In this document: in pieces, positions 24,541-35,700 of the stretch
Layout: the number at the start of each line of letters is the position of its first letter
Position numbering within the stretch: position 1 is the stretch's first letter
NCBI GenBank assembly: GCA_951802425.1
Contig: OX637795.1
Span: 2,584,501 to 2,648,500, forward strand
DNA from: Clavaria fumosa
Lineage: Eukaryota; Basidiomycota; Agaricomycetes; Agaricales; Clavariaceae
Length of the DNA stretch: 64,000 nt
Direction of reading: 5' to 3'
Program-made: the position numbers and the translations under genes
Notes under the pieces: generated by a model
Seen by the model: only the letters and a program-made list of their open reading frames with translations
Databases searched by the model: none
Told to the model about the DNA's origin: nothing

Positions 24541-25060
24541 ATATGTAATGGGTCCGGCGGAGAGTATCCTTTGCCCAACAGCCATCGGTCTGGCGGACAT
24601 GGTATAAAATATTCTCTGCCTAATAACCATGGGTCCGGCGGTTGACAAGAATATTCTTTGCCTAATAACCATTGGTCCGAGACATGGTATAGAATATTCT
24701 CTTCTCAATAGCCATTGGTCCGGTGGTGGGTGGGAATATTCTTTGCCTGATAGCCACTGGTCCAGCGGACATAGTATAGAGCCTAATAACCGGTCCGGCA
24801 GTGGGTGGGAATATTCTTTGCCCGATAGCCATGGTCCAGCAGACATAGTATAGGATATTCTCTGCCTAATAACCATGGGTCTGGCGGTGGGCAAGAATAT
24901 TTTTTGCACAATAGCCATTTGTCCAGCAATGGGCAAGAATATTCTATGCCCAATAGACATTGGCATGGAATATTCAGATATTTATTACAGCAATGGGCAA
25001 GAATATTCTATGCCCAATAGACATTGGCATGGAATATTCGGATATTTATTACAGTTGTCA
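24541..25060. repeat. Minisatellite, about 60-bp units
   Basis: Variable units contain GAATATTCTTTGCC, AATAGCCATTGGTC and GGTCCGGCGG phrases in order, repeated about eight to nine times. At the right end a CAATGGGCAAGAATATTCTA unit is duplicated almost exactly (24930-24985 and 24993-25050). Units are non-identical and unspaced, so this is not CRISPR. Confidence 0.85.
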
Positions 25061-25218
25061 TACCAGACATTGAATATCCTCCCTATTGCTTTCGGACTTT
25101 CCTATGCTTCCCTGCTGGAGGTCCTATCTTTACCACTCCTGTCTCCTTCCTTTTTCTCTCCCGCATTTGTCTCCTTCTAAAACAATGTGAGTTCTTGCTC
25201 ACTCAGGGAATATTTCAC

Positions 25219-26055
25219 TTACAGAACTTGGGCCAATGGAATGAGCTTGAATATATCAGCCACTTCTCTCACCATTTGGCTCCAAGCAGCCTGTTCTTCC
25301 TCTTCCAGACTCAATCCCCATACCTTCATCCCCATGACAAGGAGAACAATTCCTGTCAAACCACCCCCACACCATTCCTTTTTGACCAAGATGTCAGCAT
25401 CTTGCTCATCACCTTCAGGCCGGATCCTCCCCCACCATTCAGCGACCTCTAGGCCAATTGAGGGATAGTCGATATCCTCATAATTTCTTGCTAACCGAGT
25501 ATGGCTCCACCTGATGAGGGAAGGAGGAACAGGGACTCCACGGTTCTCCAGTGCCAATGGTGGTCCTCCAGCTGTCGCCAAGGCAGATTCAGCTTCAATC
25601 CAAGTCTCACATAAGGCTCTCCAGTCTGCTCCCAGCTTCTCTGAATCCTCAAATCCCAAACCAACCTCATTCGATAGCCTCTGCATCATATTTGGCAGGA
25701 GACTGGTCATGTAAGTCTTAGCAGATGCTGGCTTAGCTGGCTTGGGCTTGCGATAATGCCTTAAAATAATTGAGACATGAGCATGGTGGAAGAAATTGAT
25801 GCAACAGGCTCACCTCTCAATTACTGCAGCCAGACAATCTGCTGTTGCAGTCAAGACATCCCATGCAGCAATGTCAATGTCCTGCGAGTATGACGGAAGC
25901 TTTCCAGAGAGGTCTTCAGGTTCTGTAAAGAGTACGAAGTGCACATCTCTCAGTGCTAAACCCAGTCCAAGCAGAAGTTCCTCCACATGAGCATGGGACT
26001 TCGGTGGATTTTCAGACTCAAAAAGGCCTTTTAAGGAACTAGCAAAGTGATACAT
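25219..26055 (-). CDS. Unnamed Agaricomycete-expanded protein
   Basis: Two exon blocks, 26055-25810 (MYHFASSLKGLFESENPP start) and 25710-25219, joined by an intron near 25711-25809. The second block has PPSLIRWSHTRLARNYEDI, then VAEWWGRIRP and GLTGIVLLVMGMKVWGL, and an acidic EEEE stretch, ending at 25219. The AWW..LQP-like tryptophan motif followed by a hydrophobic helix resembles a large Agaricomycete family of unknown function that I cannot name. The start at 26055 is uncertain and upstream exons are possible. Confidence 0.5.
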
Positions 26056-26437
26056 GTAAAGTCATGTGATTATACACATCCTAGAAACAAGTTTATTGTC
26101 TCTCACATGCTGCAAGTTTGTATTCTGACATTGGCTTTCATATATTAATTACTTATATAATTTATGTTCTCATTATGCACTAGGAAGGGCTGACTACCGT
26201 CAGCAGAACCCTTGCTTGAATCAGCCAAATTTTGTTTGTACAAACTGATAAATAAGTTATATAATTTAAGAGGGATATACAATAAATAATATATGACACA
26301 TACAATAAATAATATGAGAAATATACAATAAATAGGTTTATGAGACATAAAAAGTTGACAATCAAACATGATATAATCTACAAATAAGATTATTTAGTAT
26401 CATTTTGATAAGCCATAACTGAAATGAAGTCACCCAC

Positions 26438-26859
26438 CTAAACTCGAGCCTTCTTGGCCATAGGATCTGTTGCCGTAGTCCTACGTTTACGAGGGGATAT
26501 GATAGCTCTCTTTGGTGGTATAAGAATCGCATAGATGAGATATTTGCAACATAAGTATCACATCCAAGCTCATCACCTTTTGCTGCGATACTCCAATGAG
26601 ACAGAGTGAAATAAAGTTCAACTACTGCTCTGATCAATTCAGAACGATATTCTGAAGGGGAAATTAGATTCCCATTCATATTGTAGGCAGGTACCGGGAT
26701 AACACGGTGGGTTGTCTTCATCATCTCCAGAGCGTCCTTGGCATCAGCAGACTTTACGGGCCAATTCTCAATGTGATACAATGAGCCGGTTTCTCCAAAA
26801 TATATAAGAGTATTGTCATTACTTGGGCTGAGACTGCTATGATCACTGGCCGCATCCAA
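26438..26859 (-). pseudogene. Unnamed Agaricomycete-expanded gene with a one-base frameshift
   Basis: From MDAASDHSSLS (26859) the reading frame includes NGNLISPSEYRSELIRAVVE and YFTLSHWSI, a pattern I associate with a widespread Agaricomycete family without assigned function. Near 26526-26532, after ISSM, the expected C-terminus continues in another frame as a Pro/Lys/Arg-rich tail (PPKRAIISPRKRRTT...AKKAR) ending at TAG 26438. The tail looks like a nuclear-localisation segment. One missing base explains the break, unless an unrecognised intron restores the frame. Confidence 0.5.
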
Positions 26860-26969
26860 ATTGTTATTATCATCTACATTGTTCCCAATGGCCTACCAGA
26901 TCTTACTATCAGGACAAAGATAGAATGGCAAAATAGGCAGTAAGTGAATACTAAGCAGACCTCACATGG

Positions 26970-27990
26970 ACCTACTCTCATGTCTCATCCTTAAGAGACC
27001 CCTAACACCTTCATTCTTGGGATGGGACGACTACCGCTGTCACTGGTTACTGCCACCGCAGTTGCTGGTCGCCGGCGCCGCTGTCTCTGGTCGCTGCCTC
27101 CGCCGCTGCCGCCGCCGTCACTGGTCGCCACCGCCGCCCTCGCTGGTCGCTGCCGCCGTCGTCGTTGGTCGCTGGTCGCCGCCGTCGTGGGTCGCCACCA
27201 CCGCCGCCGCTATCGCTAGTTGCCGCCGCTGCCGTTGCCGGTCGCCGCCGCTGCCGTCGCTGGTTGCCGCCGCTGACGTCGCTGGTCGCCACCGCTGCCC
27301 GCTACCACCGGTCGCCGCCGCCGTCGCCGTTGCTGGTCGCTACCGCTACCGCCGCTATCGCTGGTCGCCGCTGCCACCGTTGCTGGTCACCGCTGCCACC
27401 GTTGCTGGTTGCCGCTGCCACCGTTGCTGGTCGCCGCCGTCGCTCTTGCTGCCCCCGCCGCTGTCGCTCTTGCTGCCCCCGCCGCCGTCGCTCTTGCTAC
27501 CGAGAGGGAAAGGAGGAAGATGGAGAGCCGCGGCCACCGTTGCCGTCTGTTGTCTGCCGTCGTCCATCGCCCTGTACATAGTAATTTGAAAAATGAAATG
27601 AAATGAAAATGAAATGAAAAAAGGACAGGGACGAGGGCGCACCTGGTGGTTCCCACCCATCGCCGCCGTTGTCATCCCTTGGGGGTGGGAGAAGAGAGAG
27701 GAGAGAGAGAGGAGAGAGAGGAGAGAGGGTGAGGGTGAAGGTGAGGCGAGAGGGTGAGGGTGAGAGGGTGAGGGTGAGAGGGAGGGAAAAGAGGGAAGGG
27801 TGAGGGTGAGGGGTGAGGGTGAGGGTCCCGCCGCCGCCGCCGTCGTCGTCGCCATCTGTCGTCTGCCGTCGTCCGTTGCCCTGTAAATAGTGAAAATAAT
27901 AATAAAATGAAATGAGAATGAAAAAAGACCAGGGAGGGCGCACCTGGTCTCGCCGCCGCCATCATCGCTTAGGGGAAGGGAGGAAGAGAG
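26970..27990. repeat. CCG/CTG-rich low-complexity region with an internal duplication
   Basis: 27030-27500 is built of (GCC)n, GCTGGTCGCC and CACCGTTGCTGG repeats. Open frames on both strands reflect composition, not coding. A phrase GTCTGCCGTCGTCC followed by CCCTGTA.ATAGT, AATGAAATGA-type and GGCGCACCTGGT sequence occurs twice (27545-27645 and 27860-27950), separated by a GGGTGAGGGTGAG repeat, so a unit of about 300 bp is duplicated. Confidence 0.8.
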
Positions 27991-28068
27991 ACGAGAGGGA
28001 GAGGGAGAGAGAAAAGAGCTTGGCACGCTTTGCTAAGATTATGTAAGCCATCTTTCTAAACTAAGCAA

Positions 28069-28150
28069 GGGACCTGACACGTCAGGTCACATGATCGTGA
28101 GTGTGGGAAGGGACCTGACGCATCAGATCACATGATCGTGAGTGTGGGAA
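28069..28150. repeat. Two tandem 41-bp repeats
   Basis: GGGACCTGACACGTCAGGTC... (28069-28109) is followed by a near copy (28110-28150). Both contain CACATGATCGTGAGTGTGGGAA. Confidence 0.85.
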
Positions 28151-28329
28151 CCCATGTTGAAGTTCAAAAACACGGAGTCGTCTTTTTTTTTCTCGCACCA
28201 CCCTTTCCCCTCTACCACAATGACCGCCCTCATTATCTTTGCACTCCCCTGTCCGCGCGAAAGGGGGCTGAAGGAAGGAAAGGGCTGGATGCATACAGCC
28301 TTTTCCCTCCTCCAGCCCCCCTAGCGACT

Positions 28330-28860
28330 CAACGCCTTGACGCTGCGGTGTGTCAGGGCATGTGGCCCTCGGTGGCCTTCTCGACTCAACACCCTGACGC
28401 CACAGTGCGTCGGGGTGTATGGCCCTCGGTGGCCTTTCTCTCGTCGACGCTGCAGTGCGTTAGGCGACACGGCCCTCGGTGGCGTTCTCTTGTTGACGCT
28501 ATGGTGCATTAAGCGACATGGCCCTCGGTGGCCTTTCTCTCGTCGACGCTGCGGTGCGTTAGGCGACACGGCCCTCGGTGGCTTTCTCTCGTTGACGCTG
28601 TGGTGCGTTAAGCGATACGGCCCTCGGTGGCCTTTCTCTCATCGACGCTGCGGTGCGTTAGGCGACACGGCCCTCGGTGGCTTTCTCTCATTGATGCTAC
28701 GGTGCGTTAAGCGACACGGCCCTCGGTGGCCTTTCTCTCGTCGATGCTGCGGTGCGTTAGGCGACACGGCCCTTGGTGGCTTTCTCAACACAACTTGGCT
28801 CTGCGGTGAGTCAGGGTGTGTGGCTCTCGGTGGCCTTCCTCTTGGTCGGTTCCTACTACC
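28330..28860. repeat. Minisatellite of about 49-50-bp units with dimeric higher-order pattern
   Basis: GGCCCTCGGTGGC recurs about every 49-50 bp at least nine times. In the central part, units with CGTCGACGCTGCGGTGCGTTAGG alternate with units with GTTGACGCTGTGGTGCGTTAAG, giving a dimer of about 99 bp. No gene is supported within it. Confidence 0.85.
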
Positions 28861-29354
28861 CTTGGGTAGTGACACTCACAAGGTATGCACATCTCACCCT
28901 CCTCACTTACTGATTTTTGGACCAGCCCGATTCTATGCTTACTACCCATGCGGTCGGCCATTGAGATGGAGAGATTAGGACAAGGTAAGTGTACCACTTC
29001 AACATCCCCTTTTTACTTAAGCAATTTCAGGTGACTTTGCGATGTGCGACCCCGATACTCAACCACAGGTGCATTTTCTCATCTTTTGTAGTTGTAGACA
29101 TCATATTCATGTAAGGTTCATGTGGTGGGGTGCTCCCGATGAGGGCCCGCATTGGGGGTTCCACACCACTGAGCTGCGTAGTTAGGATTTTTTGTTGAGT
29201 GAAAAAAAATGTCAATGAATTGCACTTCGTCTTTAAACTGACGTCTATGCTGTGCGTTGTTTACCGCATTCCGCATGATCTTTTAAGTCACGTGACATGT
29301 TCGGCCAACACTTTGAGTCGTGACGCCTTGTCTGCCTTGTCCGTTCACACAATC

Positions 29355-31048
29355 ATGGCTAGGACTAAGCAATCTGCTAAGAGGTCATCTGGTGCTCCTG
29401 CTATGAGAGCCACCCTGCCTAAGGACTATCCCAAGTCTGCTGATCCTGCACCAGCACGCAAGGATCCTGCTCTCGTTCTGGTAAGCACTGGTGTGTCTGT
29501 CCATTCTGATCATGTTGATCAGGAGATCAGCCTACGGTTCATCCCACAGACCCAGAGGCAAATGATGAGGTGAGTGGACCCCCTTTGGATTTGCCATTGG
29601 ATCTGACCTGACTGCCCCATAGTGGTGTTCTGGGTGTGGGAATGGCGGGCTATCTCTAAATTGCGATTACTGTCCACGAACAATGTGTGACAGGTGCTTG
29701 AGTATCCCAGGGGGGCAGCACCTGGTTGCCCAGGCAAACACAAAGTTCATGTGTGTGAGTTGCCATATCAGGTCTGACGCTCGGAACAAGCCCTATCATG
29801 TATGGTTTTATTTTCATACCTTGTGCGGTAGGAACTGAAATTTTGAGCTCTTAGCCCCTTCACCATGATGATCAACCCATCCCACAACTGTTTGGGTTAG
29901 TCAAGCCTGCCACACTCCGAGGACACTATGCACGCCAAAACACCGACTCAATCGCCCTTGTCAATATTCGCCTCAGCTCCATCACTGAAAGGGGCGATCC
30001 TTTCAAGTCTGTGGCGAACACGCTGAGCGGGTGGTACACCCCAGAATCAGAGGGAAAGGAATTCCTCGAATTAGAAGTCAAGCTGGATGTTATTCCATCG
30101 GATGTCAAGTCGTTGCAGAAGCACCAGTCGATCTTGGCGAAATTTGTAAAACATATTCAACAGTAAGTCTTATTTTTTATTTATAAGTCAATTTCTGATG
30201 TTTATTACTATTCTCTTATTCAGAAAGAGAGTTACGCGTCTCCTTGTCTTTTTATACATGCATACCGACCCAGACAGTGGTGATCCCCACTGCACCCCAG
30301 GCACAGCCCTTGAAATCGGAGTGGTAAGTCTTTCTTCACATGATTTTTGATATTAGTGATCTGGATACATTCATTTTTAGTTTCTAGAAGCGATTCTTGG
30401 GCCAGATCTCACATCGTTTGCCAAGGGTGTGCACTCGATGCTCATTATGGAGGTATGTGGGAGTATGTGGGAGACGGATGCGTCCCTCTTCGCAATACAA
30501 AAGTTTGCGAAGGCGTAAGTGGCTTATTTTGAGTTTCTGCCTACTTTCTCACAACCAGCAGTCAGTATTTCAACCACATCATCGGGTTTGGTCAACCGAA
30601 CTTTTATCCACACTTGGCAACCTCATTTTTGCTGAAACTTGTCATCAAGAATTTCGTCGAGTGTTTTTCCATCGTTCGAATTCTCCCCGAACTTTTGAAA
30701 GAGGAAGAGGGCCTCGGTGCCCATACATCAGTCAAGGTATTTTCACCATTCATCGGCCTCGAGTATGTCTGGTGGCACAAGAATCTCCGTCCGCTCGGGG
30801 ACCTGATTTCGCCACAGTGCCCAGTCTGTCACGCTGTTCGTACACTGACAATTGGCACTGAGATGGCAAAGCCCAGTTTTTATTCTGTCTCTTGTTCATG
30901 TGGCTGGAAAGGGCAGAAAGCAGGCAAGAGTGGCTTGGAGATTACAAGTGGAGGAATTGCGGGCTGGGGGAAGCGCCTCCTGTACGGGACTCCTGCCAGC
31001 TTCTTGACCATCTGGAAGGCCTCCCGAGATTTTTACTACATGTTCTAA
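29355..31048 (+). CDS. Zinc-finger protein with a histone H3 tail-like N-terminus
   Basis: The ATG at 29355 gives MARTKQSAKRSSGAPA. After loss of the initiator Met this copies H3 positions 1-5 (ARTKQ) and resembles the next ten (H3: TARKSTGGKA). Exon 1 ends at 29480. Exon 2 runs from about 29532 to 29570; with acceptor GATCAG|CCTACG the frame joins in phase to exon 3. Exon 3 has a PHD/RING-like finger: WCSGC...CDYCPRTMCDRC...CVSC. The C-terminus has a four-cysteine ribbon (CPVCHAVR...CSCGW) and ends RDFYYMF at 31048. It is paralogous to the 22554 gene, whose head lacks the mimic. I predict a nuclear protein whose tail could be bound or modified by H3K4-recognising proteins; the function is inferred. 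Middle exons (29800-30560) are approximate. Confidence 0.75.
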
Positions 31049-31183
31049 GAATTTCTTGCCTTGTACAAATAATTTCTACATTGTGAAATCATACTTCTGC
31101 TTCATGAATCATTTTTTCTGTCATGTGAACTGTTGTAGTTCAATCATGCATTCGACAGCAGTGACCAGGTTTTTCACATGTTA

Positions 31184-32477
31184 GAGTGCGTCCGGCAGCA
31201 ATTCCGCATGCGGAATCCTCAGCCCAAAAAAATATCTCAATCTCAAGTTGCCAAGTGCGGCAGAGGGGCTGTCTGACACCCTCTGTCGCAAAGTGAGATT
31301 GAGATTTTTGATTGAGATATTACTACTAAAAGTTCGTCGAGGTCTGACCTCGACGAAAACTTGAGAAATTGAAAACTTCAAGTGACTGCTTCATACTGCA
31401 GCCACCTGCTCTTGTTCCCGCACACTCTGTCCATCACACTTCTCTGAGTCCAGGCCATCTCTATCTTGACATACTCCTCATTACTGCCTCTATGGGATCG
31501 AACTGGACTTGGATGTGATGGACCTCGACATGTCAAAATACTTCGGCGAACCTGTGGAGTCTGGCACAAATGACATGAGCGTGGATGGATTTTTTACGTC
31601 CGCGCCCACCCCAATGTCCGAAGCTGCCAAAGTGTCAAGGGAGGGGCACACCATCGGAATAGATCTACTTGAAGTTTTCTCCAGTAGTGCAGATGATATT
31701 TTCGCGTCACTCAGTGGACCATCACCGTCGAACGAACAATCAGCTGAGCAAAGTCTTTCGTCGTCCAATCTGGCTGGTGGTTTATCATCGTCCATAACTG
31801 GGTCCGCACAGTTGCCCCGCTCTATCATGGCAAGCCTCACTGCCGACTCACACATCGACCCGGGCCACCTCACGTCTGCTGGCGACGACGAATTCTTTGC
31901 AAGCGGGAATGATATGGACATGGAAGTGTTCTTAGGCATAAATGGACGCCCCGATCTGAACCCGGATGCAGAAGCAGTTCCCAAACCTGCCCCTTCTTGA
32001 TCTACGATCAGACCGACCGACACGCGAGCTGCTCGTCATTGCCATGCCAGCCGCCTGTCCGACTTTGTTTTTTTACGTAGATGTCATCCTGTAACAGGCA
32101 TAGCAACATTCTTCTCGTTGTAGTGGTGGATAAAACGTTTGAATTTGTTGATATTTTTTGTAGAGATAACAAATTTGATAGTGGTGGCGGTGCGAGTGCA
32201 GTGCCTTCGGAGTCTTCTCAAAGCGTGAAGAACATTGCAATGCTGAGGCACCACCAGCAAAGAGTACTATTAGTCCAGCGGCAGCTACAGATGGGAGCAG
32301 GACTGTGTTGACGGGAGCCATTGTGATGAATATGAGTGAGTTACAACTACGATAACATTGGCGTTCGCGTGCTACCACTCAAATCTCAGTTTGCGAAACT
32401 CTGTCTCAACTGCACAAGTGCCAGATTGAGATTTCGCGCAGAAATTGCCGCACTCGGAATTGCTGCCGGACGCACTC
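31184..32477. mobile_element. TTA-flanked TIR element, PIF/Harbinger-like, non-autonomous
   Basis: GAGTGCGTCCGGCAGCAATT (31184 onward) and its inverse ending at 32477 match for 23 bp. Both ends are flanked by TTA (31181-31183 and 32478-32480), the 3-bp target duplication typical of PIF/Harbinger. The 1.29-kb interior contains no DDE transposase. A related single end occurs at 37014. Confidence 0.75.
31509..32000 (+). CDS. Possible small acidic protein carried by the TIR element
   Basis: 163 residues, Asp/Ser-rich, beginning MDVMDLDMSKYFGEP, with no recognised domain. The opposite strand is also open over the same span (31490-32023), so coding is uncertain. If real it would be cargo of the non-autonomous element; no transposase-like motif is seen. 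Confidence 0.3.
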   Translation: MDVMDLDMSKYFGEPVESGTNDMSVDGFFTSAPTPMSEAAKVSREGHTIGIDLLEVFSSSADDIFASLSGPSPSNEQSAEQSLSSSNLAGGLSSSITGSAQLPRSIMASLTADSHIDPGHLTSAGDDEFFASGNDMDMEVFLGINGRPDLNPDAEAVPKPAPS

Positions 32478-32667
32478 TTATGTATGAAAAACTATGATCA
32501 TTTTATATTTATCTACACTGTTGCTCAGAGTAACAACAAGCTGTTGAGACTTCATGACACAATGTGAATCTAGTGGCGAGCTTCAGGACAAAGGCTGCAC
32601 GTGATGAGGCTTCGTTGGTCACGTTCCTGTCTCACCTCATGTGATCATGTGACTTTGTTTAACGATG

Positions 32668-32682
32668 GTCACATAGTGTGAC
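32668..32682. promoter_or_regulatory. 15-bp dyad 66 bp upstream of the JmjC-like gene
   Basis: GTCACATAGTGTGAC is a perfect inverted repeat around a short spacer. The same variant occurs at 10026-10040 with the same downstream sequence up to the ATG, while the rest of the 50-bp module is absent here. Confidence 0.6.
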
Positions 32683-32747
32683 ACCTCTGCGTGTGACTCA
32701 CCGACCTCCAATCGCGAGTAACCGACTGAGAGTCTGTTCAATTCAAT

Positions 32748-35700
32748 ATGTCCATTCAATCTTCAACTTCCAATACCGTCTTCGGAGCCCAACTGTTGCG
32801 TAACTCTGAAGTATATAAGAACTATCCTTGGCTCACCGATATCTTGCTCGGTCCTGGTTCGCTGCAAGAGAATACAGCACATTGGCTGGGGCGATATCAG
32901 AACACGGAAGGAGACATCGCAGAGTTTTGTTTGGTGAAACACATCTTCTGATTAATTTTTCTTAGCTAATCTATAGATCAAAAGTCAATGGCCAGCACGT
33001 TAGACGATCTAAGCGCGCAAACCGAGCCTATTTTGGCGTGGCAGAACTTAACATTGGCGAAGTATTTCCTTGCACCCCTGGCTGATATCAACAATGAACA
33101 ATGCTGGAAGAAATCTGACTCTGCTGGTCTCACAGGTGCCGCCCATTTGTTGTTTCGCCATGCCCTCTTAGATCGTATAGTTTTCTCAACGTCCGATAAC
33201 GATGCTCCCTTTCAACTGTCCCCGCGGTCGGAATTCCTCGATGCCCTGTCAAGGCTGAAAGAGGTATAGAGCCTTAATGTTTTCTGGAGTGGCTGGAATG
33301 TTGACTTGCTTATGCAACACAGTTCATCTCCCTCCTGAAAGATTGGGTTAAACCCATTCGATCGGCAATCAGATCGCAAGACTCTGAAGGCCAACTTTTG
33401 CGGGATTCGACATCTTTCTTTTCTACCCCCCTTCCAACAAATCTTACCTCACAACAAGCGAAACTCATACGCATGGTGAGGTTCCTAGGCACCGGGACAG
33501 AAAGAATGCGAAAGATCCAGATAGACACTATTGTCCAAAACTTTGAAATGATGGCGTTTGCGATTTCTTGGTTTGGTTTAGTGCGTATCGGTGTCGTTAT
33601 AACTCTTATCCGAAAGCTAATATTACTCCAGAATAGTCGGGCCAACTTTTCTCAATCTTTACAAGACTGGGTGAAGATTCTCACAGGGTGAGCAATACGT
33701 GTCTTTTTTTCTCTCTTACATCTAATAGCAAACTCTATCCAGAGAGGCTAGCACACTAGGCCTCACCATATCACCTGACGTCATTGCAAGTTTCCAAGAT
33801 CCTCGTATTAGCCCGTTGTTCAACACAGTTCAAGCGCTTTTCCATTTCTGTGTCGCAATATCGCTGTTGCTTGCCCTGTCTTCCCAGTCATTTGATGTAT
33901 CATCTGTCAAGCGAAGTTATCTCGTTTCAGTGAGTGTAGCAGTTGTTACTGATTGCATAGCTAACAAATTGTGTAGACTGCACTGACCCTCGGAAATGAG
34001 AAGCCGGTTTTTTTGGCACAGACAGAGAAGGCGCTCTGGCGATCCCTGACGCAAGCAAGTCTAACTGGCGAAACGATGACTGCGTTCAACAGCTTCATCA
34101 CCGAATTTCAAGACCTAGAAACAGAACATAAAGGTCCGATAGTAGAAATAGATTGGTATTCTCGTTCTCGTAAGTGGTTATGAGGTGCCTGTTGCAGTGG
34201 CTAAATAGTGTCTAGGCAAAGTTGTACGTGTTATTACAGCTCCAGAGAGGGGAGAGAGCGAACTGTCGTCCCATGGCGAGGTTAATTTGGCTTTGGTGGA
34301 GGAGGGGTCTGGCGTCTCAGGTGAAGCACTGTGGGAGCAAGAATATGAAGTAGAAGAACCAGAGGAGGAACCAGCAGATTTGAAGAGGGAACAAAAAGCA
34401 GAGGAAGTGAAGGAAGCGGAGGAAGTAGAAGAAGTAGAAGAAGTGAAGGAAGGGGAGGGAGCTGACGAAGCCGATGAAGTTGTCAAGGCAGATGAAATGG
34501 AGGAGGTGGAAGAAGCTGAGGGGAAAACAAAATCGCCTCCCCTTTCGAGATCTGGCCGTCCTGTCCGAAAGGCGGCAATGCGAGCACTAGGCCTGGATTC
34601 TTTGGAGGTGAAACACAACCTTAAGCCAACACCTGCTCGAAAAATCATGCCCCGCCAAACAATAAACGAGCCAACTCAAATGGGCCGGACAAGGCCTATA
34701 GGTGTCATTGTCGATCTCAAGGTAGAGGTAAGTCCTTTTGGATTGTTTCTCTTTGCAAATGTGTCTCATAGTTGGATAGACAGCTGATATCCCTGAGCTC
34801 TCTTCTCTTCCTGCTCCTCAGGTAAGCTAATCTCAAAGTGCTTAACCATTCTACTCACAGTTCAACAGATTGAAGGGCGCAGTGTAGATGTAATGATGTG
34901 GGGTGCTGACCCTAGTTCTGGTCCAACAACCTACAAGCACTACGCAACCTCCGATTTGGTTTGTCTAATATGGTTGCTTCTTCTCTTATTTATTTAATTT
35001 ATTGCAGGCTTTTCGCGAATATCCAGTATTGAATGATATGGTGGAGATGGTTGAAGCATGTTATGTGCAAGGGGTCCCAAAGCACCACCTCCCAGCAGCC
35101 AGGTCTCATAAATTCGAGCCAGAGACATCGTCGATCTTTGTGACGTCGTGGGATGACTTCATGGTCATTCCAAGCAAAGAGATTCAAGAGATTTTTCGGC
35201 AACGGCATATCCTTGTATCACCGACACCTATCTGCACATTGGAATTTGATGAAGAAGGACTATCGACGTTAGCACCTCTCAACCAAAGATGTGTTGTCCA
35301 AGGTTTGTAGTATCTTTTATTTTGCTTCAATTGTTCATGCTCATTTTGCTGTAGTTGCAGAGATGCGCAAGGATGTCTCAGGCAACCTGCTTCGAAATGC
35401 AACACTTTATGAACTATTGGATGCTACTCGTAATGAAGGGCAGAGGAGGATCTTAAACGGCCTTGATTTTCCCATGGGCCACCTCAGCCTACCCCCACCA
35501 CCGCGATTCAAGTAAGGACCTTCACCAAGTAGTGATTTTTATTTTTATTTTTATTTCATTTCAATTTCTTCTAGTGCTCTCGCCACACATGAGTATGCAA
35601 AACATCAAACACGTAAAGTAGAAGGATTTGTAAAAAATAATTCGACAGAAGAAGATCTTGTTTGGGGATTGGCGGCAACGAAGGGATCAATGTCGATGCC

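Noticed and set aside
24541..25060. Possible CRISPR array
   Set aside because: Units are variable and contiguous with no unique spacers, in a eukaryotic context without cas genes.
26966..28026. Arg/Pro/Leu-rich open frames on both strands
   Set aside because: They arise from CCG/CTG triplet repeats; no start context, splice pattern or domain supports coding.
31490..32023. 177-residue minus-strand frame in the TIR element
   Set aside because: Overlaps the plus-strand ORF completely; low-complexity Ser/Asp content and no domain, so neither strand is secure.
9947..32761. The 98-bp inverted pair as ends of one 22.7-kb transposon
   Set aside because: The duplicated sequence includes the start codon of the JmjC-like gene, no target duplication is visible, and a whole Ty3 element and unrelated genes lie between.
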